Assembly (NCBI RefSeq): GCF_000264905.1
Contig: NW_006763138.1
Span: 1,077,245-1,141,244 of the forward strand
Length of the DNA stretch: 64,000 nt
Reading direction: 5' to 3'
DNA from: Stereum hirsutum FP-91666 SS1
Lineage: Eukaryota > Basidiomycota > Agaricomycetes > Russulales > Stereaceae
Each line of letters opens with the position of its first letter. The stretch's first letter is position 1. Below the pieces are notes generated by a model. That model saw only the letters and a program-made list of their open reading frames with translations, searched no databases and was not told where the DNA came from. Shown piece after piece: positions 35,042 to 46,978 of this stretch. A program made the translations under genes and the position numbers.

Positions 35042-37705
35042 ATGACAGACCGCCACATCTTCGACGACCACTCTACGCTCGTTCTTCGCTCACTCACTGG
35101 CCTTGTCAAGGCTCATCCCAATCTCTCCCTTTTACCTGCAACTAAGACCGTCATTAATGCTGACCAGTATGTCCCGTGTCTTCCTCTGTCCATTCGTTTT
35201 CCAGTCCTTCGACCGCGCTGACTATATTATTTCTACATCAGCGACTCCTCCAAAGTCACTCTCATATGCGGCGGCGGTGCAGGCCACGAACCTGGATCAA
35301 CAGGCTTTGTCGGTCGTGGTCTACTGTCCGCTAGTGTTAGCGGCGATACTTTTGCCAGCCCTAGTGCGAGGCAAGTGTACAGAGCGATAAATGCCGTACC
35401 AAGTAACGAGGGGACAATCTTGATCATAACGAACTGTGAGTTCACTACGTTTCATCCAGTCCCATCGCGAGAATGCTGACGGTGTCATCGTTGACTAGAT
35501 ACTGGCGACAACCTCCACTTTGGTCTTGCTTGTCAGCAAGCACGTGCAGATGGATTGACGAATGTTGGGATATTGCCTGTTGGAGACGACGTCTCTGTTG
35601 GTCGAACGAAGGGAGCTTTGGTTGGTAGAAGAGCATTGGCGGGCACTATACTCGGTACGTTTTCCTGTCTTTGCTCTTCGCCACTCTGTTCTTTTACCTG
35701 TCAACCATCTTCCGGCGTGATCTGCACGCGTTTTTTACTAACTGGTCCATGCAGTCTGCAAAATTCTAGGCGCCGCCTCCGAATCATCATTCTCGTACTC
35801 ATCGACTCTCAACCTTGGTAGAGCCACTACAGCAGGACTTGCGAGCATTGCAGCTACGCTTGGGCACTGTCACGTCCCAGGACGGTCGAAGGAGGAATTT
35901 GCGCGAGGTCAGGTCGTAGAGGGTGGGATCGAGATTGGTTTGGGGTTACACAATGAGCCGGTCCGTATCTGCGCTACCCCACACTGGAATATGAACGTTT
36001 GTTTATATGCTGAATGTACGCAGGGCGTCTTCGTTGTCAATCCTCGACCGTCCTTCTCTGACTTGGTCGCCAGAATGATGGACCTTATACTCAACCAAGA
36101 GGACACAGAGCGGGCTTTCGTTCCGTTTCACAAGTCCGGAGATGTGTTGGTATTATTTGTGAACAACATGGGCGGCATGAGCGTGTTGGAGATGTATGCA
36201 GTTGTGGATGAAGCCCATATTTATCTCGGTTTGTTTGTTCTCTTTGACTTTATCCTCCGTGCCCCTATATCCTTCTATCATGCGCTAATGCCTCGTTATG
36301 TCCAGAGAAGCAAGGTTATAATGCCCCAATACGAACAATCTGTGGAACGTTCATGGCCTCACTGAACGCCCCCGGATTTTCCATCTCCCTCTTGAATCTT
36401 ACACATGTCGCCAAAACCTTCGCTTCAATATCCTCAGAACCTATCCCGAATGCGATCTCCACCACTTCCTCCACAAAATCCCAGGAAGTCACGTCGATCT
36501 CCATGGAAGCGTTACTCGAACTCATTGACGCACCGCATGCATCTGCTGCTTGGCCCGGTGGAGATATATATCCCCTGCCTGAACATTTGCAACGACGGTG
36601 TATGGGTGAGAGGTTTATTGACGTGCCTGATCATCCCGAGGCGCAGGTAAATGGGAATGAAAAGAAGGATGGGCGGGATGAACCGAAGGTCTTTGGTCAG
36701 TGTCTTGTGATACACCGTTGTGAATGGTGGGAGTTTGTGCTGATTGCGATATTGTACCGTAGTCGATCCGAAGGTTTTGAGAAACGTGCTGCGGGAGGGC
36801 GCAGAGGCCGTCTACAAGGGAGAACCGGATCTGACACGGTGGGATACAGTATGTTTCTTCACCCTTTATATCGTACTGGGAGCTAATGGGTCTACCTTAG
36901 ATCGTCGGCGATGGCGATTGTGGCGAGACCTGTGCAAGCGGCGCAAAGGGTGTGTTTATTTCTGATATAGTCTGTCTAGGTTATCGTGTTGCTCCATCCG
37001 CTTCGATTTGTTTTCCTGCCGTTCAGTCTTATCCCCACACACCATTGACATCTTTTGTGCTCACCGTCAATGCCGTATTTTCGCAGCGGTTCTCTCGGCA
37101 TTGGATCAAGGCCTTGGCTCTGACGGAGATCTGGTCCAGTTACTGCGAAGACTAACGCAAATCATTGACGGTACGTCCAACTGCTCTTGTCAAACTCGCT
37201 GTGTGTTTTTCCTAGATATGCCGATACCCACTCAAATGATCTGGTTTTTGATCTCACAGAAGCCTGCGGTGGCACCCTCGGTGCCATTTTCTCCATCTTC
37301 CTCGCCGCCCTGACGGCCGAAGTCCGATCATATGCCACCACTTCCACCGATTCGAAAGCCGACATGGCAATGTGGGCGACAACGACATCATGCGCTTTGC
37401 AAACTCTTTTCCAGAGCACGAAGGCGAGGGAGGGGCATCGGACGGTCATGGATTCATTGATTCCGTTTGTTCGCGCTCTGGACTCTTCATCTGCTTCCTC
37501 AATCCCGAACGGAAATAACACGGTGTTAGATGGTGCGGCTGAGGCGTGTCGCAAGGGAGGAGAAGGCACACAGGCGTTGGTAGCGAAGTTGGGGAGGGCG
37601 ACATATGTTGGGGACTCGAATGAGAATGGATTGCCGCCGGATCCGGGTGCTATGAGTCTCGTGTTTTTAGTGGACGGGATGAAGAAGGGGCTGTTGTGCG
37701 CGTAA
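35042..37705 (+). CDS. Dihydroxyacetone/erythrulose-type kinase (DhaK-DhaL)
   Basis: Ten exons: 35042-35166, 35242-35435, 35499-35654, 35755-35960, 36024-36228, 36306-36695, 36763-36848, 36901-36949, 37087-37170, 37260-37705. The DhaK half has [19 protein letters not shown], with the His that binds the ketose covalently, [24 protein letters not shown] and [13 protein letters not shown]. The DhaL half has the nucleotide/Mg motif [15 protein letters not shown] and [16 protein letters not shown]. This single-chain, ATP-dependent form is usual in eukaryotes. It phosphorylates dihydroxyacetone; close relatives such as yeast EYK1 and bacterial LerK/DerK phosphorylate erythrulose. Context with an RpiB-like isomerase favours a tetrulose, but dihydroxyacetone cannot be excluded. 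The start [14 protein letters not shown] was chosen for alignment with the family's N-terminus. Confidence 0.9.
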
Positions 37706-38318
37706 AGTCTTGGTAGTGTGTCCGGGGCACGGTTGAGATGTAGGAATGTTCATTGTTTAAATTTATTGTGGGATCCTTAGTTCTTCTCCTGTTGTGTTCC
37801 GTGATACTTAATTGATCGAGTCTTGGCCATCGACTTTTGGTGTTTCTCGGTTCTTTTTGTCTGAACCGATCTGTCCTCAGATTGTGTCAGTGATTATATA
37901 ATATATGCATCGCAGCATTCATTGGCAGCGGCAATGCAAAGAGGCTTGTACCATCCTGTACATGCATTGGTTCAGGTTGGGTTCAGCGCAAGTTCAGCGT
38001 GTCGAACTGAATTCAACTGATCTGGAACAACGAGGTGGCCAATTTGTCGGACGATGCTTGGCTTCACAATTTAACGCCACATAAAGCAAGTTCGCTAGCA
38101 AGGTTGGTAGTTAAGACAGAATTAGACTCAGAGACCGTACGATGAAGGCGAGCGAAAATTACGCAGATTTATTGTAGGCGCAGGCTTCTGAAAGCTTACA
38201 CGTGGTTCTACAACCTCGACGCAGAAACGATCTCTCAAGCTGTGAAGTAAGGGGACAATAATCGTTGTGTCGATGTACACACCCTGCTCGTTGGCTCTAA
38301 CTGTATTGAAAATGCAGC
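37706..38318. other. Convergent intergenic region
   Basis: About 610 bases between the kinase and the coiled-coil gene; nothing recognised. Confidence 0.4.
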
Positions 38319-39637
38319 CTACCCCCCATGCCCTGCCCTCATCCTCTTATACGTCCCGAATGGTCCCACAGTACCCTTCGGTCCACCTAGCAAGGCCCCA
38401 GTCTGTCTACTCAGACACACAACCGGCAACACACTCATTCTTCCATCTTCCCCAACCCCACTACCACCACTAGGACCACCGATACCCGGACTTCCACTGA
38501 GCCCCATGTCTATTTTCTGCAACGGTTCTCCCGACAAACCCGTAGGAATTCCCGCCAACCTCCTCAACAACTCGTTTTCCTTCTCCAACCTCGACAGCTC
38601 GCTCTCCCTCTCCAGTGCCCAATCTGCTGCCGCCACTGCGTCCCATTCACCACCGTACGGGGAGTCGAAGATGGAAGTATGAGGCGCGATCCCGATCATT
38701 TCTTTTGCGGAGTCAGGGAGAGAGGAGGTGGGCATATCGGGGTCTGGTTCTCCGTTGAGGAGTCGGAGTGTACGTCGGAGAAGGGTGGAGATATGGGAGA
38801 GCGATTCGGAGTAGGCTGTTGTGGCGGTTAATTGTGCGGTTTGTTCGATGGTTTCGCGGGCGATGAGGCGGGATTCGTATTCTCGGATGAGGGAGAGTTC
38901 TTGTTCTTGGACGTCATGCTGTGTGTAGCACACAGAATTCAGTGGTCGTACGAGGATGAATGTGTGTTTTTAGGTAGATAGAGTAAGTTAAAGACGTACA
39001 GCTCGATTTCGGAACTGATCCATGACAGTCTCCAACGTTGTCTCGTAGTCCTTTATGAGCGCATTCAATTGCTTGTTGTCGTACTGTAAGGACTGGTTCT
39101 CGGCAGACATGACAGCATTCATACGCTCGAGTTCCGCGTCATATTCCTCTAAAATATTTGCAAAATTATAGTCAGTCTGCTGTTTGCGAAATAGCATATG
39201 AGAGACAAAGCCAGGGAGGCGAAAATATGACGGAAGATGCACCCTGGGTTTTATCCATGTTAAATCTATTTAGAGAATAAGACATCAGAATTATTAACAT
39301 GTTCGAATCATATGAGGGAATCAAAAGAGCCCACCTACCGTCTGAGCACGAATCCCGTTTGTGAATGTATCGCCTGGTTCTAGTAATTGACATACAATCC
39401 GTGTTAGTACGGTACCCTCATGTTCTGCAGTCCCTGCATTTTCGCATTTCACTCCTCTACCCTTGGTTGTATAGCTCGTAACGGAAGCAAATGAACAGAA
39501 CGTACCTTCACACCAGAGGCCTGCACATGTAGATTCGCGGTAAAGTTCCTATGGTGCTGTGTCTGTTCCGCGAGTTGGTGCAGAAGCTCCCAGAGACGAG
39601 CGACTTCTTGTTCGCCAGGATTATCCATGATTGCCAT
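38319..39637 (-). CDS. SIKE/FGFR1OP2-family coiled-coil protein, probable STRIPAK subunit (SCI1-like)
   Basis: Minus-strand gene; the start at 39637 gives MAIMDNPGEQEVARLWELLH, an N-terminal amphipathic helix. After small exons comes a coiled coil: EEYDAELERMNAVMSAENQ, then SLQYDNKQLNALIKDYETTL, then ETVMDQFRNRAHDVQEQEL. The ENQ...DNKQLN...YE..LE..M..FR pattern is that of the SIKE family. The C-terminal exon (38933-38319) has a helical part with LLRRTLRLLNGEPDPD, a second short coil ESELSRLEKENELLRRLAG and a Gly/Ser-rich tail. In Sordaria the homologue SCI1 is part of the striatin-interacting phosphatase and kinase complex that controls hyphal fusion and fruiting-body formation. Assignment rests on coiled-coil pattern similarity and needs a profile search. 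Confidence 0.7.
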
Positions 39638-40334
39638 TCCTTTACTCAAAGCTCCTTCCCAAGGGGTATATAGACCTTAGACTCGACGTGTTGCCGGGCG
39701 ACTAATGTGTGGCTGGGTTGGAACGACCAAGGAGAAGCTCGTAGGCCTTTATAAGATTGGGATATACAGGCTGAGCTTCAGAGGTATATGAGCCGCTATC
39801 GGAGAGATATAAATGTCTGGGTACGGTGCTTGGAGGGTGTAAAACAGGTTCACAGGCAAGAACAAGACGTCAGTTGAAGTTGAGAGCAAGTAGCGTGTGC
39901 TAGCGTGTGCTACGCCTGGGCGTCGGTGGCGTAACCCTAACCTGAATACCTTTCCTGTGGCCAGTTCATGTTGTGGCCCAAAAATCTTCTGTCGTTGCGC
40001 TGTACCAACGGATGCTACGAAACATATATACGTATTGCCGTCGGAACACTTGTAAACCCATTGACTATATAGTGCACTCGAGCACTAAGCCATCCCAGTG
40101 CTCAACGTTCCACGTCTATTCTCGGCTTTGGCATGCGTATGATGCAGACGAAGGCGAAGACGAAGAGGCTCACTCAGCTAGCGTCATCGATACTAAGGCG
40201 AAGTTCTTGGGCTCCCACATAACTTCCGTCGCGGACAGTTGTGTATATAAGTAGTCTATCTGGCCCCCACTCCTCAGTTCTTTCACTCTCACAAGCACAG
40301 TCTTGAAGCATCTATTCCTCGCCTTCCAACAGCT
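39638..40334. other. Divergent intergenic region
   Basis: About 700 bases between divergent genes; includes a perfect 10-bp tandem duplication (39891-39910). No gene recognised. Confidence 0.4.
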
Positions 40335-41048
40335 ATGAGCCTTTCTGCAGACGGTATCCAAGGCGAACTTGTTCTCGCCGTTCAGGTATGTCTCCAGGTT
40401 ATCATCTTTGCAGCCGCCAAAATTTCTATCTTTCACATTTTTTCGCTTCTCGCACTTTGAAAGATCGGCCTGCGCTTCCTGTCCTTCAGAAGTTGCAACT
40501 GACTCAGCATTCGCTTACACTTTCGTTTCCCGCCGATTTCAGATTACTGTAAAGCCTGGCCGAGGCGACGAGCTCCTCCCGTGGATCACGAAGCTGAAGG
40601 CCCAAGTTGCCGGAGAAAAGGATACATTCGAGTATACGTTCGCAAGAGACAAGCCCGATGGGGATGTATTCGTAATCTGGGAGAGGTATGCGAGTGTAGA
40701 GGCGTGGCAGAAGTGGGTGGTTCAGTCTCTTCTACATGCTTCTGCCAGCTCTCTTCCATTATTCAATGCGTATCTCTGGGGTCTATCCTCAGTTGTCGAT
40801 GTCAATGAGAAGGACATGTTTTGATGCGACGAAATTTCCTGCGACGAGTGCTGATCTTGACCCGCGGGGACTTGTTCACAGACACTCATCGTCTGATCTC
40901 CTGCGAAGTTGGATGGCGTGCGAGTTATTCGCGAAGGTAGCCCTTATCTCTTGGCACTTGCCATCTTCCGTGCATAATCACTAATATATGGTCAATGAAA
41001 TAGCAACCTGAAGTGAAGTTCTATCACGGCAACATCGGAGCTCACTAG
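40335..41048 (+). CDS. Antibiotic biosynthesis monooxygenase (ABM) domain protein
   Basis: Four exons (40335-40385, 40543-40712, 40882-40936, 41004-41048) give 106 residues. The ferredoxin-like ABM fold is recognised from a first strand ITVKPGRGDELLPWITKLKA, a strand DTFEYTFARD, then DVFVIWERYASVEAWQKH with the typical Trp-His pair at the start of the last helix, and a final strand VKFYHG. Small stand-alone ABM proteins are cofactor-free or haem-linked monooxygenases acting on quinols and other aromatics, and also detoxification proteins; no substrate can be given. The second intron starts with GTGGGT just before the Trp codon; this is the only nearby donor that keeps the frame. Confidence 0.75.
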
Positions 41049-41139
41049 GAATATGTACCACATGAACAAGGTATACCACCGATACATGTCTGTATAATCA
41101 CCGTCCAGCCATACGTAGCATGCAGCATCCCATTACTGC

Positions 41140-42120
41140 CATCTGACACTTGTCTTGGGCCACCACGACCGATGTCCTCCCGAGGACCTTCTCAACAATG
41201 GCCTCCACATCAGGGGTCCTTCCTCTCAAGATAAAATTCACATCATCAAGCATTTCCTAACAACGACAAGCTGCCATTCGTACCCACTCATCATTCAATA
41301 GCGGTTCATAAGAAACCGAGGAGTAGAGCTCGGTGAAATCCTCCAGCGGTAACGCAGCTCGAACCTTCACAAACTGATCAAGAGGTAGCTCGTGATGATT
41401 CATGCTCTCAAGCTGGGACACAGACTCCCTGCATTACAAAAGAGCGTGAGCTTGAGGTTCTCTAGACCGTCGCAGGTATTTGATCCTACTTCTGTCTGTA
41501 TAAGGACAGGAGGTCTTTCATCGTTTTTATTTCGAAGACGGAGATGATCGCTTTCGTGATTCATGGACGGTTTCGAGAAGACCGCAATAGGTTAGACTTT
41601 GCGTGGAGCTGGAAGTGAGTGCTGAACGTTGATTGCTGATCTGACCTCTTCGAAAGAAGTATCTATATTAGTCCTGCAGTTGGACGGGTAAAGAGAAAGT
41701 CTCGAAGGATGCGGTGAGTAAGAGAGCTGGGGAGTTCGGGTTTCATGGACCTGACATAGAAGCGAACGTTCAACTTGAGGAGCTCTACATAGGTCAAGAA
41801 ACGCACAAAACGTAGGATTTTCCGCAAGAAAAGGATCACAAGAAAAAGGAGCGACCATTTTCTCGTCAGGACGATGGGCCCATAGCAGAGCTAAGCGTAT
41901 AAACTTTCGGTTGAGAGACTCGGGAACTGCGATCTCATGCGAGTTCAGGCGCCCTTCCACTGGTATCCACATCTCTTGGGCCTTCCATCTGACTCGATGT
42001 GTATGTGCAACTGGGTGGTGTCTCGGATAAATAGTCAACAGAACGCTATCCTCTCGACCCTCTCCAGACCAGAGTCATCGGTTCTCTGTTCCTTCGTGAA
42101 CAATTTCGAGAGAAGGGGGC
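41140..42120 (-). pseudogene. F-box-like protein remnant
   Basis: Minus-strand sequence resembling the C-terminal part of basidiomycete F-box proteins. From 41403 it reads MNHHELPLDQFVKVRAALPL, then EDFTELYSSVSYEPLLNDEW, and reaches an in-frame TAG at 41259-41257. The frame stays open beyond it (EMLDDVNFILRGRTPDVEAI). Upstream there are Leu-rich pieces (GLENLKLTLFCNAGSL) and a 148-codon frame (42038-41592) in another frame. The mixed frames and the stop suggest a decayed gene; unresolved introns are the alternative. No intact N-terminal F-box was found. Confidence 0.4.
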
Positions 42121-45100
42121 CATAGAAACTGAGAGACCACTTCAAGTTCCTTCCTACTAGTAGCCCAACGCCAACTTCGATGAGTAGAAATTTATTCAAA
42201 ATGAAAAGAGAGTACCCTGAAAATCACCGATGGTAGAACTAGTGTGTACGTGAAGTAAAACATTTACAATGGTGAAGGTGTAGTAGCGAGAGATCAGAGA
42301 AGAACAATCAGATTGGACCGTGGGATTAAGATCGTCGGCATGAGTCGGAAGCGTGTTCGGCTCGACACCGGGAAACCCGGTGTCCTGTATCATCTGAATC
42401 GGTCACCCCTTTCATTGTGCCATTCTTAGCTGGCTAACGGGAAGTCCTCGACGTACTTAAGCTTGAGCCAGAGACTTTGGAGATCTGCCCATCCTCTCCC
42501 ACTCATGTCTACATCTTTTAGTAAGTAGTACGCTGGACTGAGTGCCAGTGTGGTTTCTTATCAACTTCCTGGATCCTGCCAATGCTGTGACTTGAGGTGG
42601 CTAGTACCAACCATGTCCGGAGCAAGTCTGTAGTGTGTTTCACTACTCGAATACTTAATCGAGGGAACAAAGATCACTCTTAAATGGACCTTTCGAGGGT
42701 AGTCAGCTTAGCTTGTGCTTGAGTCTTCTCTTTATTAATTTGCCTTGAAAACTCAACTATGTACGTGATTCTCTATATTCTACTGCTCATGCCGCACATT
42801 AGCCCGCACTTCTAAACCTTCATGCATACTACAGGTAAGCTTTCGTACTATCCTCAACTAGGTATACATGGGCTGAGGCTGATCTAAATCATCTAGAACA
42901 AGATCACATCGTTTACTGAAAATACGACCGCTTGCCGCAGGCTAGTGTTCTCCCTGATCACTGAATGGCTATCCGTACGTGACAAAGGACTGTCCTAAAC
43001 ACACAGACGACCTTCGGCAGCTCTTTGGCAGAGGTTTTCACGGTCAATTGGGCCCTGTATTTGCGCATATAGGTTAGTAAGCTCAGGGTGCCTAAATTCT
43101 TCCGGATACCCACCCACTGTCTGGACACCGGGCCTCTCGTTTCTTACTCTGATAGCTGATTCTGGCAGAAAAAAACATACTGATACCTTTCAGGGTTTTC
43201 GGGCCGACCATTCATGGAGTGCGCAGAGATACTTCGCCGTCTGATCTTCGGAATAAGTACACCTCCAACAGGCGATTTTGCGGAGGAGGGAATAGTATGC
43301 AGCCGCTGTAGACTTCGTACTTCCATGCTAGCTGGACAGAAATTGGCTGTGATTATCGGTTATCTTTACCAACACAGCCATTGCCGAAGCAAGCCCCGTG
43401 CTGCGACCTCTTATGGGGTGTTGTGCATCATGTAATGCATCCTTCACAATTATTCCTTGGCAGTCACCAAATAAGGTCATCATTTGCGGAAATAACATGG
43501 GCCTTGAGGTGCACCGACCGCCTTGGAACGAGCAGGGAGTCGTGATACCCTTTTAAGCAAAGAAGATCGTAGTGGTGTCCTTGTAAGTCTCCGGACGTTC
43601 GATTCGGTAGTGACTGCTGGTTGTTCTGCCTTCCATTGATGCGAAAACATATTTGACGATCGATACATCACATACACATGCACACAGGCTACACCACACG
43701 TATCTTCACATCCAAAATCTTCTCCAGAAAGACCTCGGAAAATGAAGTGAGTCGAACTTGAGTCGAACGGTGTGGTGCCACCTTATCGACTTATCGATTG
43801 ACCCAGGTCGCCCCGGCCCCGTACTCGATTATTTGACATGGTTCTATGGAATGCCCTATAACGCTGCCTCGACATGGCCACACTCCCGCTCTCGATGCTC
43901 CTCGTTCCCGTGTCTGAGATCCAACTTATCCTCGTTCCCGCTACACTGTGACAGGGAACGTTCTTCGCCCTGAACAGTACTGTATGAACACCCGAGGCTA
44001 ACGCGGATCGCTCACATACATTCTATTGATAGATAATGTTTTTGGATGAAGCGCGACGATTTAAGACCAGAAAACGATATCTGACCATTGACAGCTCACT
44101 TCCCCTTCCTCAATACCTAACCAACCTTGCTTTCGAGGTATGTATCCCCCAAACCACGCTGTCGTCATAAGGTGTTGCTCCTCGGGTCGTCTGACTTTCC
44201 CCTCCTCCCTCGGCTACCTGGTCCTGGCGGACGCCTCGGTGCCAGTGAGCTCAAGCACGTTCGCTATATAAATCGCACTCTGGTACTGACTACGTCGTCA
44301 GGCTGTGATTTTCACAACATCAACCCATCCGCCGCGACCACCTTTCGCCAGTGCTTTTACCTTGCGTGAGTTATGTCAATCCTATCCGGGTGAATGCTAA
44401 ACTCTGTTACTACCCTCTGCCTCTCCAGATACCCCAAGACTTGATGGCCACTCCTCGGGGTATGTGTCCACATTTCCGTTAGGAATGGATACCACTCATC
44501 ATGCGCCGAACAGACTACTTGGTAGAACTGAACAACTACTGTCAGTCTCGTAGGCTGCAACCGGTGTGGTCTATGAGCGAAACTGGCCCTGGTCATAAGG
44601 CCGAACACACTGCCAACTTGAGAAGTAAATCCAGTGATTCAATATCCACACTCGCAGTACTGATTCTAACGTCTTTCCGGCTCTTCTAGTATCTGGCGAG
44701 ATAGTAGCCTCAGGGATTAGTACTACCAAGACAAAAGCAAAGCAAGCCGCGGCGTACAACTATATAAATACGCTACATGCATCGTGATTTTGTACATTCC
44801 TCCTTCGAACGCATTCGATAGCTGAGATTTTTGGTCACCCAAACATATGTAGTACATGGCAAAAAATAGGCGCGATGCATGAGCTACATTAGCCTCGTAT
44901 AGCTATACCCTCGTCGGAGAAGCAAGGCAGCATGTATGACAAGCCCATGGGCTCAGTACTCCATAGCGGCATCGATGGACACCTGTGTCAGCTTGAAAGT
45001 CATGTCAGTACATACAGCCAGTCAAGAACTTTCGTCGGTGCCAAGCTGTCGGTCGAACTAGACTGAGATATGCAAAACGGAGACCTTTTGGGCGTAGAGG

Positions 45101-45170
45101 AGCTCGGTGCATACGGTCTGAAAACCTTCCGGGGGCAAGACGTAGTATTAATGGTCGAAGACCTCCCTAA
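42121..45170. other. Gene-poor region
   Basis: About 3 kb with short frames on both strands and no recognisable domain. It contains a perfect 9-bp inverted repeat with a 3-base loop at 42364-42384. Weak exon-like pieces near 44036-44460 could not be joined to a credible protein. Confidence 0.4.
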
Positions 45171-45218
45171 TGGGTGAAAGTCAAAGTGCGAAATTTTACT
45201 GTCCGGAGAATGTTTCTT

Positions 45219-45990
45219 CTAAGTACGTTTATAGCGCAGGCGTCCCCGTGCTTGTTGTCGGAGATGCGTTACCACGTGAATGGCTCGGGGGAAGTTGGAA
45301 TCGCTGACAGAAGAAACAGGAGAATGGATATCAATAGATATACATCCGAAAGGTGATGGAGAAGTATAACTGTGTCTTGTACGGCCAAGATGCTGGGTAG
45401 TAAGAAAGATCGAAGAGATTTTATAAAGGGTCAGTTCTTTGTGCTCCAGAATGATTAGATTGCCCGGCGTGAGCAACGGATCGAGAGGTGGCGCTTCATC
45501 GCCACTGTCGTCCTCGGGGAAACATGCTGACAGCTGAAAGGTCTCCGGGCAAGTCATGCCGGTAATAGAGATCTCCAGACGCCTGATAGTCACGCCATCT
45601 AAGTCATTTGAGCATATGTGGAGAGTTGTTAGTTGAGCAAAGACTGGTAGAGAGACATGCAAAGGACACAAGCATCTACTCAATGTCAAGTTGGATCGAT
45701 CAAACGAGCGACAGTACTGTAGAATAAATCCGATGACAGCTAAAGTGGCTCCTCTGAGCATTCATCGTGTCAAGTCGCGGAGATGAAGGATGGCAGGCTC
45801 AAGCAAGGGTGCAGGGCGGATAACGCACGCCAAACATTGTCATTGGATCCATGTCGCATGCCGAACTGAGGCGGTTGGGTTATAGATGCGGTCGAGGTAG
45901 GGGTATGACCTGGTGAGCATGGGAGCGGTAAAATGATGCAAAGAGCGCGAAGAGACGGAGGTTAGCTAAACGCGGATAAACAGCATTTAT
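45219..45990 (-). pseudogene. F-box/LRR-like protein remnant
   Basis: The minus-strand frame 45761-45219 (180 codons) reads like the middle of a basidiomycete F-box/LRR protein: FDRSNLTLSRCLCPLHVSL, then AQLTTLHICSNDLDGVTIRR and RLEISITGMTCPE. Just upstream, in the same frame but past a stop, are LLEPAILHLRDLTR and similar Leu-rich pieces. No start with an F-box and no continuous C-terminus were found. Together with the remnant near 41.1-42.1 kb it suggests decayed or poorly resolved F-box genes. Confidence 0.35.
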
Positions 45991-46978
45991 CCATAACGCG
46001 AAGGCAGACCCTACAGCATCCTTGTATATTTTTGTTGTCAAAGACCAGGGGACTGGGGCCTTGATGACAAGTTTACGCGAGAGACTATAGGTCTAGGTCA
46101 CTTGAATCTATGGAGTCTTGATACAGAGTGTTCCTGAAAAGCGACACGAGCAGTCACCCGATGTATGGAAAGAGCAGGCAGATATTAGATCCGCTGAGTG
46201 TAAATATGTCGAGAAAAGGCTTTGCCGATAGAGAGGTGATGGGCGGTGGTTGTACTAGACTGAAATTGAATTACGATTTGTCTTTGACCTTCATGTAGTC
46301 GTTATTTTATAGATACATAGTATCCGAATTGTTGGGAAAAGTGCAGTCAGCAGGTGAGCTTCGGAGGAGCAGCGTACGACATTTTCGCATATATGCACCT
46401 CAGACAGGCCTAGCGCTGGGATAGTGCGGGAAGTGCGGGATTCGATCCGCGGGAGTGATATAACGTGAAGGCGGGACCAGGATATAAGGCAATCGCATTC
46501 GAGTGTCGGGTAGATGCTTTATATAGATTGGAACAGGAAGTGCAAAAATGCACGGTCAGCATCCGGAACCGGGCCCCATTGTCCATGTGTCACCGTTGTT
46601 TTGCCGTTGTTCGCCACAAATGGAAATGTCATTGTTACAGCATCGTGGAAATTGCAACAAGACGAAGTTCGAGTCTGGAATGACATGGTGAGGTGATGTA
46701 CGTACATTGTGATGGTGACGAGAGTCTGTACGAACCGTAGCGCAGAGATTTGACCGATAATCAACTTCCTAACGGTGAAAGCACGTTGCATTCAACGAGG
46801 CCGTCGAAGATATAAATGCATATGGCTAGTCTCCGAAGCACACATCCCACAGCACAATTATTTAAACGAACCGGGTGCCAAGGAACACCCCGATGCCCTC
46901 AGCGTGCGACGAGATAATAGCGAGATACCGTACATACCCAGTTCACATCTCATGCAGTTGCCATCTAGACCACCACCC
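45991..46978. other. Intergenic region
   Basis: About 1 kb with short frames only. Confidence 0.35.

Noticed and set aside
39942..39951. Telomere-like CCCTAACC
   Set aside because: A single unit, within ordinary promoter sequence.
44036..44470. Exon-like pieces starting at an ATG near 44036
   Set aside because: The first piece ends at a good donor, but the next pieces give no recognisable protein and need a 180-base intron.
46436..46454. T-arm-like GGGATTCGATCC sequence
   Set aside because: No D arm, anticodon arm or acceptor stem around it.
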